Source of the DNA: Cyanophora paradoxa
Lineage: Eukaryota; Glaucocystophyceae; Cyanophorales; Cyanophoraceae
DNA length: 64,000 bases
Direction: 5' to 3'
Assembly (NCBI GenBank): GCA_004431415.1
Contig: QPMI01000644.1
Coordinates: 1 to 64,000 of the forward strand
Shown: piece by piece, positions 12,301 through 22,200 of the stretch
Numbering within the stretch: the stretch's first letter is position 1
Layout: each line of letters starts with the position of its first letter
Made by a program: the position numbers and the translations under genes
The notes under the pieces: model-generated
Database searches by the model: none
What the model saw: the letters and a program-made list of their open reading frames with translations, nothing else
Told to the model about the DNA's origin: nothing

Positions 12301-13189
12301 CGACGTCCGCTGGCTCCCGTTGAACCTCGCCATGCGGGACGGAGGGCCGGCAGCCCCGCCGCCCTCGGACCGGGCAGCCCTCCCTGGGGAGCACCCGGCC
12401 GCCTTCGGCGCCTTGACGAAGGCACGCGCGCCTCCCATCTTCCTCCGTGCTTGCTTACTCTCTTACTCTCTTTACAGGTGGGCAAGGGCGTGTACCAGAT
12501 CGCGGGGACGCTGAGGCACTGCTGTTGGGAGGGCATGGGCCGCGGCGGCTTCGTGGGGACGGACTTCGGCCCGCACGACTCGCTCGAGGATAACAGCTTC
12601 GGGCTCTTCGTCTGCACCCGCCACGACGGGCGGCCGCTGCCGGGCATGCCCCTCCGCTGGGTCGTCCGCTCCGGCCCGCTCGCCCACGCCGGCTGCTCCA
12701 TCGAGCTGCTCGATCCCCCCTCCCGGGCCCCCGACTTCGCGGCGAGCCGCCGCCTCGTCATCCCGTACACGCCCCCGGCGCCCCCGCCGGCGCCCCCGCC
12801 CCGCAAGAAGATGGCCAAGCCCTTCTCCACCCTGGCCGCCTCCGAGCCCTCCGAGGCCGAGGCGGCCCCGCCGGCCCCCGCGGCCCCCGCCTCGGGGGCG
12901 CTGCTGGGGGCGCACGGGGCGCCGCTGGTGCGGCTGCGGGTGACGCTGCGCGACGGGCACGGCAACCGCCTCAGCTTCGCAGTCGCGGACGACCGGTTCC
13001 TCGTCGAGGCCCGTCCGTTCGCCCGACCGTTCCCCTCCTTCGCTCCGGCCCTGACTTCGTTCGCGCTTCTATTTTTAGGTGCGGGGCGTGGTACCCATCT
13101 GGGCCGAGGTCCTCGACGACCACCGTGGCTCCTACGAAGTCACCATCCCCGCCCCCGCCCAGGCCCGCCCCCGCCGCCCCCCCCGCCCT

Positions 13190-13224
<35 letters not shown>

Positions 13225-16200
13225 CCCCCACCCGCCCCCGCCCCAACCCCCCACCCGCCCCGCCCCTTCCCTATTAAGATCTACGAATCTTCACTAAGAT
13301 CCACAGCTTAGAGTCTTAGAATCTTCACTAAGATCTACAGCTTAGAATCTGAGAGAAAAGGCCGCGGGGGCGCTCATATTTCTAGCTAAGAATCTAAAAG
13401 GTTATACAGCGTAGTATCTTAGAGTTTTAGATCTACAGCTCTAAGGGAAGCTGAAGGCCGCGGGGGCGCTCAGGTCCCCTACGGGAGCTTCGCGGTGCAC
13501 GTGCTGGCGGACGGCCTCGACGTCGCCGGCTCGCCCTTCGAGCTCCGCCTCGAGCCCCCGCCGCACCTCCGCGCGGCCGCGGCGGCGGCGCCCCGCGCGG
13601 GCCCGGCCCTGGCGATGGCCTCGGCGGCGGCCTCGGCGGCGGAGGCGCAGCGGCGGCAGCGCGAGGCGCGCGCCTCGTTCGCCGTCCTGGACGAGAGCGT
13701 CCTCATCCAGGCGAGACAGCGCCGGCGCCCCGTCTCCGCCCGCCCGCCCGCCCGCCCGCCCGCCCGCCCGCCCCCCTAGCTGGATCTCTCAATCTCTTTC
13801 ATAGAAGCTTCCGATCTTAGCTTGTGGCTTGCGGAGCGCTTCCTTAAAGCCTTAAAGCATCCACGGCTAAAGCTCTGTAATCTTCTCTACTCTCAATCTC
13901 TTTTATAGAAGCTTCTAAGGTTTGACCTCCACTCTAAATTTAAAGCTTCGCCCCAGCTTGTGGAGCGCTTCCCGTCTTTCTAAGCTCTTTAAGCCTTCAG
14001 TCTTCTGAGCCTTTTAAGCCTTCAGTCTTCTAAACCTTTCTCGCGCCTCAGCTTGTGGAGCGCTTCCCGTCGATGGCGGTCTCGCGGGACGCGGTGCTCG
14101 TCTCCGCGCGGGGCGGCGCCGCCCTCCCCGCCGGCCTCGCCCCCGCCCCCGGCGCCGTCGAGGAGGAGGAGTCCGGGCCCCGCCTCGTCGCCTCCGTGCG
14201 CCCCTTCCCCCCCCCCCTCCCTTCCCCCCCCGACCCCCCCCCCCCCTTCGTTCGCAGAGCCTGGTGGAGGTTGCGGTGGAGGCGCCCTGCCCGCTGCGCC
14301 CGACGCTCGTCCTTGTCGTGCTGGAGAACAGGTGCGCGCACTTGGCTGTAGGCGCAAGCGAGAGAGCAGGGGCAGTTTTGAACGGGACCCGGCTCCCGCG
14401 CTCCTAGCTCGCCTAGCGACTCCGCCACGGCCCGCTCCTAGCTGGGGACCCAGCCCCCTCCCTCCCTTCCATCCATCCTTCCTTCCTTTCTGACGCCCTC
14501 GGCAGCTCGGTGGTGAAGCGGGGCTGGCGGGTGGCGCGGGACGCCCTCGCCGCCGCGCTGCCCGTCCTCGCCGCCGCGGAGCACGTCCACGCCACCGTCC
14601 TCGTCTCCTCCAACGCCTCCCGGGTACACGTTCTTCTTCTTCTTCTTAGAAGAAGCTTAGAAGCTTAGAAGCCTATAGCTAAGAAACTTAGAAACCTGGA
14701 AGCCTAGAAGCCTACGTTTGAGTCCTCGTCTCCTCCAACGCCTCCCGGGTGGGCACACCTAGGCCTAGATCTGATCCTCAGGAGTTTAAATTTGATCCGC
14801 TCCTAAGTTTCAGTCCTCGTCTCTGTTAGCGCCCCCCGGGTCGGTCTAGGCCTTCATAGCTTCCAAGTTTCTAAGTTTTTCTAAGAAGCCTGAGAGAGAT
14901 CTAGAGAGCCTGAGTCGCCTGAGTCGGGCCGGCGCTCCGCTTGCAGAACTTGGTGCTGGACCCTTCGTGGGCGCCGGCGGGGCAGGAGGCCCCCCCCGCC
15001 GACCTCCCGAAGCGGGTCGGGGAGCTGGGCGCCGGCACCGCCTCCAGCTGCGTCAAGGCCGCCCTGGACTCGGCGACGGAGGCCCTGCGCGGCTCCCTCC
15101 GCGTCTTCGCCGAGGCGCTGCGCCCCGGCGGCTTCGAGATCCACCTCGTCTTCGTCTCCGTGAGTCACGCCATCACGATTCAAATCAAAAATTCAAAATT
15201 CGAGCAGTACGCGGAGCACGCGTGCCCGGACCACACGGAGGCGCCCGCGCGGGAGCAGTTCGAGGAGCTCCGCAACTACCTCCAGGCGCGCCCGCGCCCG
15301 CGCCGCACAGCTGCAGCTGGGCTAGTACTACGACTAGGACCAGGACTAGAAGACGCCGCCCGCTTCCCCTCTGAGCGCCCGAGAAGCTTTTCTTAGCTCT
15401 CTGAGCCCGCCCCGCTCGGCAGGCGCGGCAGGCGGCGCGCGTGGTCGCCCACTGCGTGGCGCTGGGGGACCGCTGGGACGCCCGCTTCCTCCCCGCCCTC
15501 CGGGGCTCCCTCGGCTCGGAGCCGGGCCTCTGGCTCGCCTCCCCGCTCCTGCCCCTCGACCCCACCGGCCGCCTCGAGCCCGAGAGCGTCGCCGGTGCGC
15601 TGACGAAGCCGCCCTAGCCTTTCCCCCCCACCCACCCCCCAAGCTAACTAGCTAGCTAACTTCGTTCGCCGGGGCCGCCGGGGCCGGCAGCGTCGCTGCT
15701 GGCTCGCAAGCTCTCGGAGCTCTTCGCGGCGATCGCGTCGGGCATCACCGCACTCAGAGTCGACCTCGTCGTCGGCGCCCCGGGGGCGGCCGCCTCGGCT
15801 GCCCCCTCTTCTTCCTCCTCGTCGCCCTCGCCGCCTGAGGAGCGCGTGTGCTGGGCCGTCGCCTGCAACGACGGGAGCGACCTGGCGGTCGGCATCGCGC
15901 CCTTCGCGCTGCCGCCCGAGCAGCAGGCGCACGCCGAGCTCGAGATGCACGCGTTCGCCCTGGGGCCCGGCGACCGCGCCCAGCGGGTCGTCTCCGCCGC
16001 CCCGCAGCTCGTGCCCAAGCTCGTGGTGCGGGACGCGGGGACGGCGGCCTGGTACGAGGTCGTGCAGCTCTTCGCGGCCGCGTGCGACCTGAAGCACGAG
16101 ATGGGCGCCGCGCTGGAGCGCCAGGCGGCCCGCGAGCTGCGCCGCCCCTGGCTCGCCCGCCTCGCCGACGTCCTCGAGAAGGCGCGCGCGCCCTTCCTCT

Positions 16201-16793
16201 TCTTCTTTAACTTCATCTTGTTATCTATCTCTCTCTGACCTCGCTCCCTCCCGCGCAGGCGCGCCGCTGCCGGCAGCTGCTGGGGGCCGCGCCCAAGGAG
16301 CTGCCCCCGGAAGCCGGCCCCGGGCCCGGGCCCGTGCCCCCCGCCAGGCCGCCCCCGCGCGTGCCCCGCGCGCGCGCCAACGCCTCCTTCAAGATCCCCG
16401 CCCGCGTCCGCCCCGCCCCGCCCGGCCCCTTCAGATAGATCCTGAGATCGACTCGCAGGCAGCGGCGGCGCGGGGCGGGTCGGCGGCGGCGATGCTGCGG
16501 ATCGTGGCGGACGTCGAGCGCTCCCTCCAGGCCTCCGTCGTCCCCCTCCTCGACGAGTGGCGCCTCGAGGCCCGCCCCTGTCGCTCTTTTCTGTTCTGCT
16601 CGCTTGGCTTAGTCGTGGCTGGCAGAGCCGGGAGACGCTGGCCCGGGCCCTGGAGCTCTCCGGCGCCGGCATCCTCGACGGCTGGCGCCTCCGCCACCGC
16701 CTCCTCTCCGCATCCGCCTCCGCCTCCGCCTCCGCGCCGGGCCCCAGCGCCCTCGCTGCCGCCCTCGCGAAGACAGGCATCAGCCCGCGGTAG
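9390..16793 (+). CDS. Filamin-type Ig-repeat protein with vWA-like C-terminal region
   Basis: Starts at ATG 9390 (MYPPPYGLPPAAMPFAAPL) and ends at TAG 16791-16793, with about 20 exons of which boundaries are approximate. At least four filamin/ABP280-type immunoglobulin segments can be read, recognised by the pattern 'D.GdGtY.v.y.p...G.y.i.v...g..v.gSPf.v.v'. Examples are DGIYAVKILLIQSGEYELEA (10470), VAGSPMLVQVSPG (11490), AGLYALHVDCLPGG (11755) and DVAGSPFELRLEP (13520). Conserved 'DRFGN/DAHGN/DGHGN' turns precede the strands. From about 14270 a different region begins with PTLVLVVLENSSVVKRGW, resembling the first strand and helix of a von Willebrand A fold but without a clean DxSxS metal site. 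Filamin repeats usually mediate actin or membrane-receptor binding; I see no calponin-homology actin-binding domain at the N-terminus. The combination is unusual and the vWA call is inference. Confidence 0.7.
10739..10849 (+). repeat. Exon-edge echo in filamin-like gene intron
   Basis: The donor region after an exon ending in GAGGCCTCCG reads GTCCGCCCGCCCTTCTGCCT at 10741. The same run recurs at about 10820-10846, after a short AT-rich TAGTTA-type stretch (10770-10818). The copy carries only intron-side sequence, not the exon end. Confidence 0.7.
14597..14841 (+). repeat. Three copies of an exon end plus donor site
   Basis: The end of the exon encoding TVLVSSNAS and its GT donor (29 nt, 14597-14625) recurs identically at 14722-14750 and in degenerate form at 14813-14841. 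All lie inside the intron before the exon starting about 14945. The intervening sequence is moderately AT-rich. Confidence 0.9.
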
Positions 16794-18679
16794 CCGTAGC
16801 CGCATGCACAGTAGTAGCCGCAGCCCACGCAGAGCAGAGTTCAGTTCTAGCTATAGATCTAGGCAGATCAAGACAGGGTTCGTTCCACAGCGGCGTCGTG
16901 ATCAGGCCCGGGGCTTGAAGGGGGGCGGCCGAGGGGGCGTCCCCACTGGCTCCCCACCGTGCCCCACCTGATCGCGATCGCCCTCGCCCGGCCCGCCCAT
17001 GTGCATTGGGGGGCACCCTGAGTCCTGATTGATAGGATCCGGATCCGGATAGGATCGGATATCGAATCCGGAGCCCGAGGCCCCAGGGCGCAGGCACGGG
17101 GTCGCTCCTAACATGCAGAGGCAAAAGGGATCCGGAGACCGCGCCGGGCGCACGTTGGATGCCCTGGCTCCTAGAGCCGGTTGGGCAGTTCATCTCAGGT
17201 CTGGTGCCATTTCTGGCCGAAGTTTGCTTGGTGCCATTGCTGGCCGAAGTAATGGGAGGAGGCGCGGCTTGGTGTGCCATTGCTGGCCGAAGTAAGCCCC
17301 ACCCGCTTCCATCGGAGGTGCTTGAATAAGCAGTCGCTTTGAAGTAGCGCCCCAGCTTTGCTCGATCCCGGCGCGCCACTCAACACCAGACCACCTCACT
17401 CGCCGCCTCCGGTCTTGGAGTCCCAGTTCATGTGAATTCGAGACTGAGAACTCAGATCTGAGCTCATCCAGATCCAAATCCGGATGCGAGCAGCTAGCTA
17501 GCGCTAGGCGCTATGCGGGGCCCGGTCGAATTCTCAGAGTCTAGCCCGGCAGCCGCGGCCCGCGGCCGGGGCGGCGCGGCGCGCGCGGCCGCTATTGCTA
17601 GCTTTAGCCCATCGATATTATGCCTCCAGCTGCGCATGCATCCGCACGCACTGCGCATGCAACTGCAGCCCCGGCCGGGGGCCCACCTACGCATGCGCTC
17701 GGGCGGGCCGGGCGCCGTGCACGTGCCACACGCGCCGCCTGCCGGGCGCCGGCGCCGCCGCGCGGGGCGCGCGGGACACGACTCGAATTCGAAGCTGCAG
17801 CTGGGGCTACTAGGCTAGTCATGATCGACTCGAAGCGGCAGCTGGCCCAGTGGCCATGGCGCTAGTCATGATCACACTCGAAGCCGCTGAGCGAGCTCAT
17901 GATCACAGCGAATTAAACTTTGAAAGCGAGCTCATGATCACACCGAGTCATGATCATGATCCGATGATCATGATCATGATCATGCATATGATCCAACGAG
18001 CTGATCATGCAGATCTCTTTGGCCTGGCCTCGTATACGTAAGGCTGAGCTTCAGATCTAGCTATAGGCCTTCAAGGCTTGGTCATCGGATCATGAGCTTC
18101 AGGACCTTCCGAGCGTCGACGTCGACGTCCGACCGTCAGGAGAATTCAACCGATCGCAAATCAAATTAAAGTGGAAACGAGCAACAATAAACGAGCGCCG
18201 TGGCGCCGGCACTGCAATAATACCCTAGCTATAGGACAACTAGACATTAATACCAGCTTCCCACCTCAATAAGGCGGGGCACTCGACAGCCGCCGCAAAA
18301 AGGGCAGGCGAATCCGAATACTCTTATCTACAGCATGCATGCGCAGTTTAAAGGAGAAAAGAATGCGAAATCAAATCGAAGCTGAAGCCTCATCTACATA
18401 CCCCTCCATAGCTAATCGCTCGCTGACTCAGTGCTAGCGAGTCAGGAGACGGAGACGGAGACGGATCCGGAGCCGGAGGCCCTAGACCGAGACCGAGCCG
18501 GGGAGGGACCCTATAGCTAGGCCTGATGATTGCTCGCTGACTCAGTACTAGTACGTATACTGGCTATAGTGAGTCAGGAGACGGAGCCGGAGACGGAGGC
18601 CCTGGACATGGCCGTTGGGCGGTCCTGCATGACCTCATCTGCATGACCTCTCTATAGCTGATCGCTCGCTGAATCAAAA
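16794..18679. other. Repeat-rich intergenic region
   Basis: No gene is supported. Positions 17208-17295 hold three copies of TGCCATTGCTGGCCGAAGT (one with a T-to-C change). Positions 17815-18000 hold a dense cluster of TCATGATC palindromes. Positions 18410-18930 hold four copies of a block running from CGCTCGCTGACTCAGT to GAGTCAGGAGACGGAGACGG. Two of those copies are in this stretch, the third spans its end and the fourth lies inside the adjoining open frame. Confidence 0.7.
17815..18000. repeat. Cluster of TCATGATC palindromes
   Basis: At least eight TCATGATC or ATGATCAT elements occur in 185 bp. They are spaced at first by 33-47 bp (17818, 17865, 17898, 17931) and then run together at 17948-17985. 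Several are followed by AC and flanked by CTCGAAG or GAGCGAGCTC. The spacing looks like a degenerate tandem repeat whose most conserved part is a palindrome. Function is not known. Confidence 0.75.
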
Positions 18680-18930
18680 ATGGCGAGTCAGGAGACGGAG
18701 ACGGAGACGGAGGCCCTGGCCATGGCCGTTGGGCGGTTCGGGACGGAGCCGGGGAGGGACCCGGAGGCCCCGGAGGAGGAGACGGAGGGCGCGGGGGGCG
18801 CCCCGGCCGCGGGGCCCCCGGAGCGGAGACGAGAGACGGGATACGACGGGGGGGGGAGGGGGGGGGGGACCCGACGATCGCTCCCTGGCTCAGTGAGTCA
18901 GGAGACGGAGACGGAGCCGGGGAGGGACCC
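18410..18930 (+). repeat. Four direct copies of a GACTCAG...GGAGACGGAGACGG block
   Basis: Copies begin near 18413, 18530, 18658 and 18876. Each contains GCTCGCTGACTCAGT or a variant, a short spacer, then GAGTCAGGAGACGGAG and usually CCGGAGGCCCT. Together they create the start and interior of the acidic open frame at 18680-19216. Confidence 0.75.
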
Positions 18931-19216
18931 GGAGGCCCCGGAGGAGGACACGGAGGGCGCGGGCGGCGCCCCGGGGCCCGCGGAGGCAGAGGCAGAGGCG
19001 GCGGCGGCGGAGGAGGCGGCGGCGAAGGCGGCGGAGGCAGCGGAAGAATGGGACCCGGCGGCCTGCAGCTGGGCGCCGGAGGATCGGGGCGCCTGCAAGG
19101 AGACGACCGACCCGCGGCCCTCCGCGCCCGTCCGCGCCGTCTGCACCCCGACGCTCCCCGCCCGCCCAAAGCCTGCCCCGCCCGCCCGCGAGTCAGATTT
19201 AGATCTAACAACGTAG
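18680..19216 (+). CDS. Doubtful acidic low-complexity open frame
   Basis: An ATG-initiated frame of 178 codons (MASQETETETEALAMAVGRF) is rich in Glu, Thr, Ala and Pro and contains two copies of the repeat QETETEPGRDPEAPEE. It ends before the likely 3' end of the minus-strand channel gene. It is assembled from the surrounding direct-repeat block, has no recognisable domain and may not be a gene. Strong bias for E/A/P in this frame compared with the others is the only argument in favour. Confidence 0.25.
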   Translation: MASQETETETEALAMAVGRFGTEPGRDPEAPEEETEGAGGAPAAGPPERRRETGYDGGGRGGGTRRSLPGSVSQETETEPGRDPEAPEEDTEGAGGAPGPAEAEAEAAAAEEAAAKAAEAAEEWDPAACSWAPEDRGACKETTDPRPSAPVRAVCTPTLPARPKPAPPARESDLDLTT

Positions 19217-19299
19217 CTATAGGCTTCAAAGCGAAGGGAGCCTAAAGGGCCCATGTATATGACCAGCTGCAGAGCGGGCGGGCGGAGTCGGACCGGGCT

Positions 19300-22200
19300 C
19301 GAGGAGCGGGGCGGCGGCGCGGCGGCGGCGCTGCTCGCGCTCCTGCTGCACCACCTCCATCGCGTCCTGGTCGAAGTCAGTCAGCGAACTGACGCGCGAC
19401 GCCTCTCCGCCACGCCCTCCTAGCCACGCCCACTCCTAGCGCCTCCGCCACGCCCCGCTCCTAGCTGGGGACCTAGCTCCCTCCCCCGCCTCCATCGCGT
19501 CCTTGCCGATCACGCGCAAGAAGCTTTAAGTCAGCAAACTGACGCGCGACGCCTCTCGAAAACGGCCGCGGGGACGCCTCTAGATCTGCTTCTAGAACGG
19601 AAGGAAGCTCGCCACGCCCGCTCCTAGCTGGGGACCCGGCTCCCTCACCCCCGTCCCACCTTGTTGATGACGCGCAGGAAGTCGACGATGCGGTCCATCT
19701 TCTGCTGGATGCTGTCGATGTACTTGTTGTACTGCCGCCTGCGCATGCGCCGCAACGTTAACATCGACGTCGAGCTGAAACGAACACGCTATGTAGCTGA
19801 AACGATTAATCCCAGCGTAATTCCATAAAAAAGCTGAGCTTGAGTTTAAGCTCAAGGATGTTTCTGAACGCACTCCTTCTAGGTCAATCCCAGCTTAATT
19901 CTAGGTCAATCCCAGCTTAATAAGCTCAAGGGTGTTTAAACCTTCCTGTGCGCAACGCACTCCTTCATGACCTGGCGGGCGATCTCCATGACCGTGTCCA
20001 CGCGCTTCTGCACGTCCGCCACCTTCTTCACGAACTGGTCCCGCTGCAAGTTTAATTTGGAAGTTTAGTACTGGCCAAGGAAAGTACAAGTTTATGAATT
20101 AGCAACGGGGAGAGCGACTCACGGCGTAGTTGCGCGCGCGCTGCCGCTTCTCCTCGTCCCGCACCCGCTTCCGCTCCCGCATGATCGAGCGCGCCTTCTC
20201 CAGCTCGCCCCGGAGGTCGGCCCCGCCCAGCGCGCGGCTGTCGACGCCCCTCGCGATCGGATCCGGAGCGCCCCCCCTGTCCATGTCCTCGCCGGCCATG
20301 CCGCCCCGTGCTATCAACAGCGCCGCGACCATGTCGTGGCCCTTGCGGAGTGCGATATAAGATAGTCACATGAGATATAAAATGGTTCTATCATACATAT
20401 TGCATAGAAAGCCTGGGCGCACCTTGCGGAGCGCGTCGTCCAGCGGCGTGCCCCCGAAGCGGTCCCGGCAGTTGACGTTGGCCGTCAGGTGCAGGAGCTC
20501 CTCGACCACCTCCAGCTGGCCCTCGCTGGCCGGGTTCGGGATCGAACGAATTAGTTCGGGATCGAACGAATGAGTTCGGGATCGAACGAATTAGTTCGGG
20601 ATCGGGAGCTGGCCCTCGCTGGCCAAAGCAAATACCGTAAGACACGTAAGTTGTAAGCAATGCGACAGATATTATATCAATGCGTTTTCGGACCCGGACC
20701 CCTATAGCTTGTATGGCTATTAATGCGGTACCAAATTGTTTATGCGCGTGTTTCGATAGCAGAAAACGAATCAATGCGGCCGCCAAGTGGAGCGCCCGAA
20801 CCCCTAGTATCGTTAATAATGCGGGACCCGGACCCCTAGTATGGCTACTTTGGACATCCGAACGATCTAAATTCGGGATCGATGTTCGGGATCGAACGAA
20901 TGAGTTCGGGATCGAACGAATTCGGGGCGGGCACCTGGCCGCCAGGTGGAGCGCCGTGCGCCGATCGTAGTCGCCCACGTCGACGTCGACGCCGCAGGAG
21001 ACGAAGAGCCGCAGCTTGTTCACGTCGCCCTCGCTCGCCGCCGTGCACATCTGGCGCCGGCAGCGCGCGCTTAGATCTTCAAAGTCCCTCAAGATCTTAA
21101 AAAGGCCCTAACACACCTCATAGGCGGGGTCCTCGAGGGTGATGACGCCCCCGTGCTCCTTCAGCAGGAAGGCCACGAGCTCGTGGTGGTTCCGGATCGC
21201 GTCCTCCAGCGGCCTGCCCGGGCGGAGGCGTTAGCTACTCCGGATTCCAGCAACTAAAGCGCTGGGGCGAGATTCATTCAACCGTTGTACATAACGCGTC
21301 TGTTTAGATTTTACGTTCTAAATTTCTTAAGCTTGGATCCGGAGATCTAGATCTAGACGAGGCGGGTTCCACGAGAGGGCGCACGTGGTGTTCCAGCGGT
21401 CGATGCAGTTGACGTTGGCCTTGACGGAGATGAGGTACTGCACGACTGCGAGGTTCCCCTCCGCCGACGCGATGTGCAGCGCCTGCACGCGCCGCTCTGT
21501 CAATTTCCGAATTTCGCTTTGCGCAACATGTAGAAGGTCGACGTCGGGGCTACGCTATCTGAATTAAGACGCTATCGGAGACGTTTAGGGTACCGTGCGC
21601 CCGTCGTAGTCGGGGAGGTTCGGGTCGACGCCGTTCTCGATGAGGCGCCCCAGCTGCTTCACGTCCCCCGCCGCCGCCGCCCGCTGGCACTGCCTGTCGA
21701 TCCATGCCAGGAGTCAGCAGAGGCGACTCTGGAAGCTTAAGGTTGTACATTGCGGCGTCGGCGCGGGGCAGGAAGGCGCCCGGAGAGGTAGCCTAAGGTG
21801 GCTTAGCTTGGGTGTGGCGGTAGAGTTGATCATGAGACGCGGAGATATAGGAAGTAAGGTGAAGGAGTGAGTGTATATATATAACATCGCGGCGTCGCGA
21901 ACGGCGCGGGGCAGGAGGATGGCGCCGGCGACCAGATCTAGAGGGCGAAGCTAAGGAAGGCGGAAACGTACATCGCGGCGTCGGCGCGGGGCAGGATGGC
22001 GCCCTTGGAGACGAGAAGCTGGGCGATGGCGTCGTGCTTGTAGCGGATGGCGTCCTGCAGGGGCACGTGGCCCCACCTGTCCTGGATGTTCACGTCGGCC
22101 CCCTGCTGGATCAGGAAGTCTGCCGCGCGCGACGAAATTAAATGGAAGGTACGGAAGGCGCGCTCATTGTTTACGGGCGCGCACCGACGACCTTCATGTT

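Noticed and set aside
16902-17477. Minus-strand frames around 17.0-17.4 kb
   Set aside because: They include three copies of the TGCCATTGCTGGCCGAAGT repeat and have no coding character outside it.
20535-20605. TTCGGGATCGAAC array as a genuine tRNA cluster
   Set aside because: Only a B-box-like core is present; the units are 20 bp and directly tandem, too short for tRNA genes.
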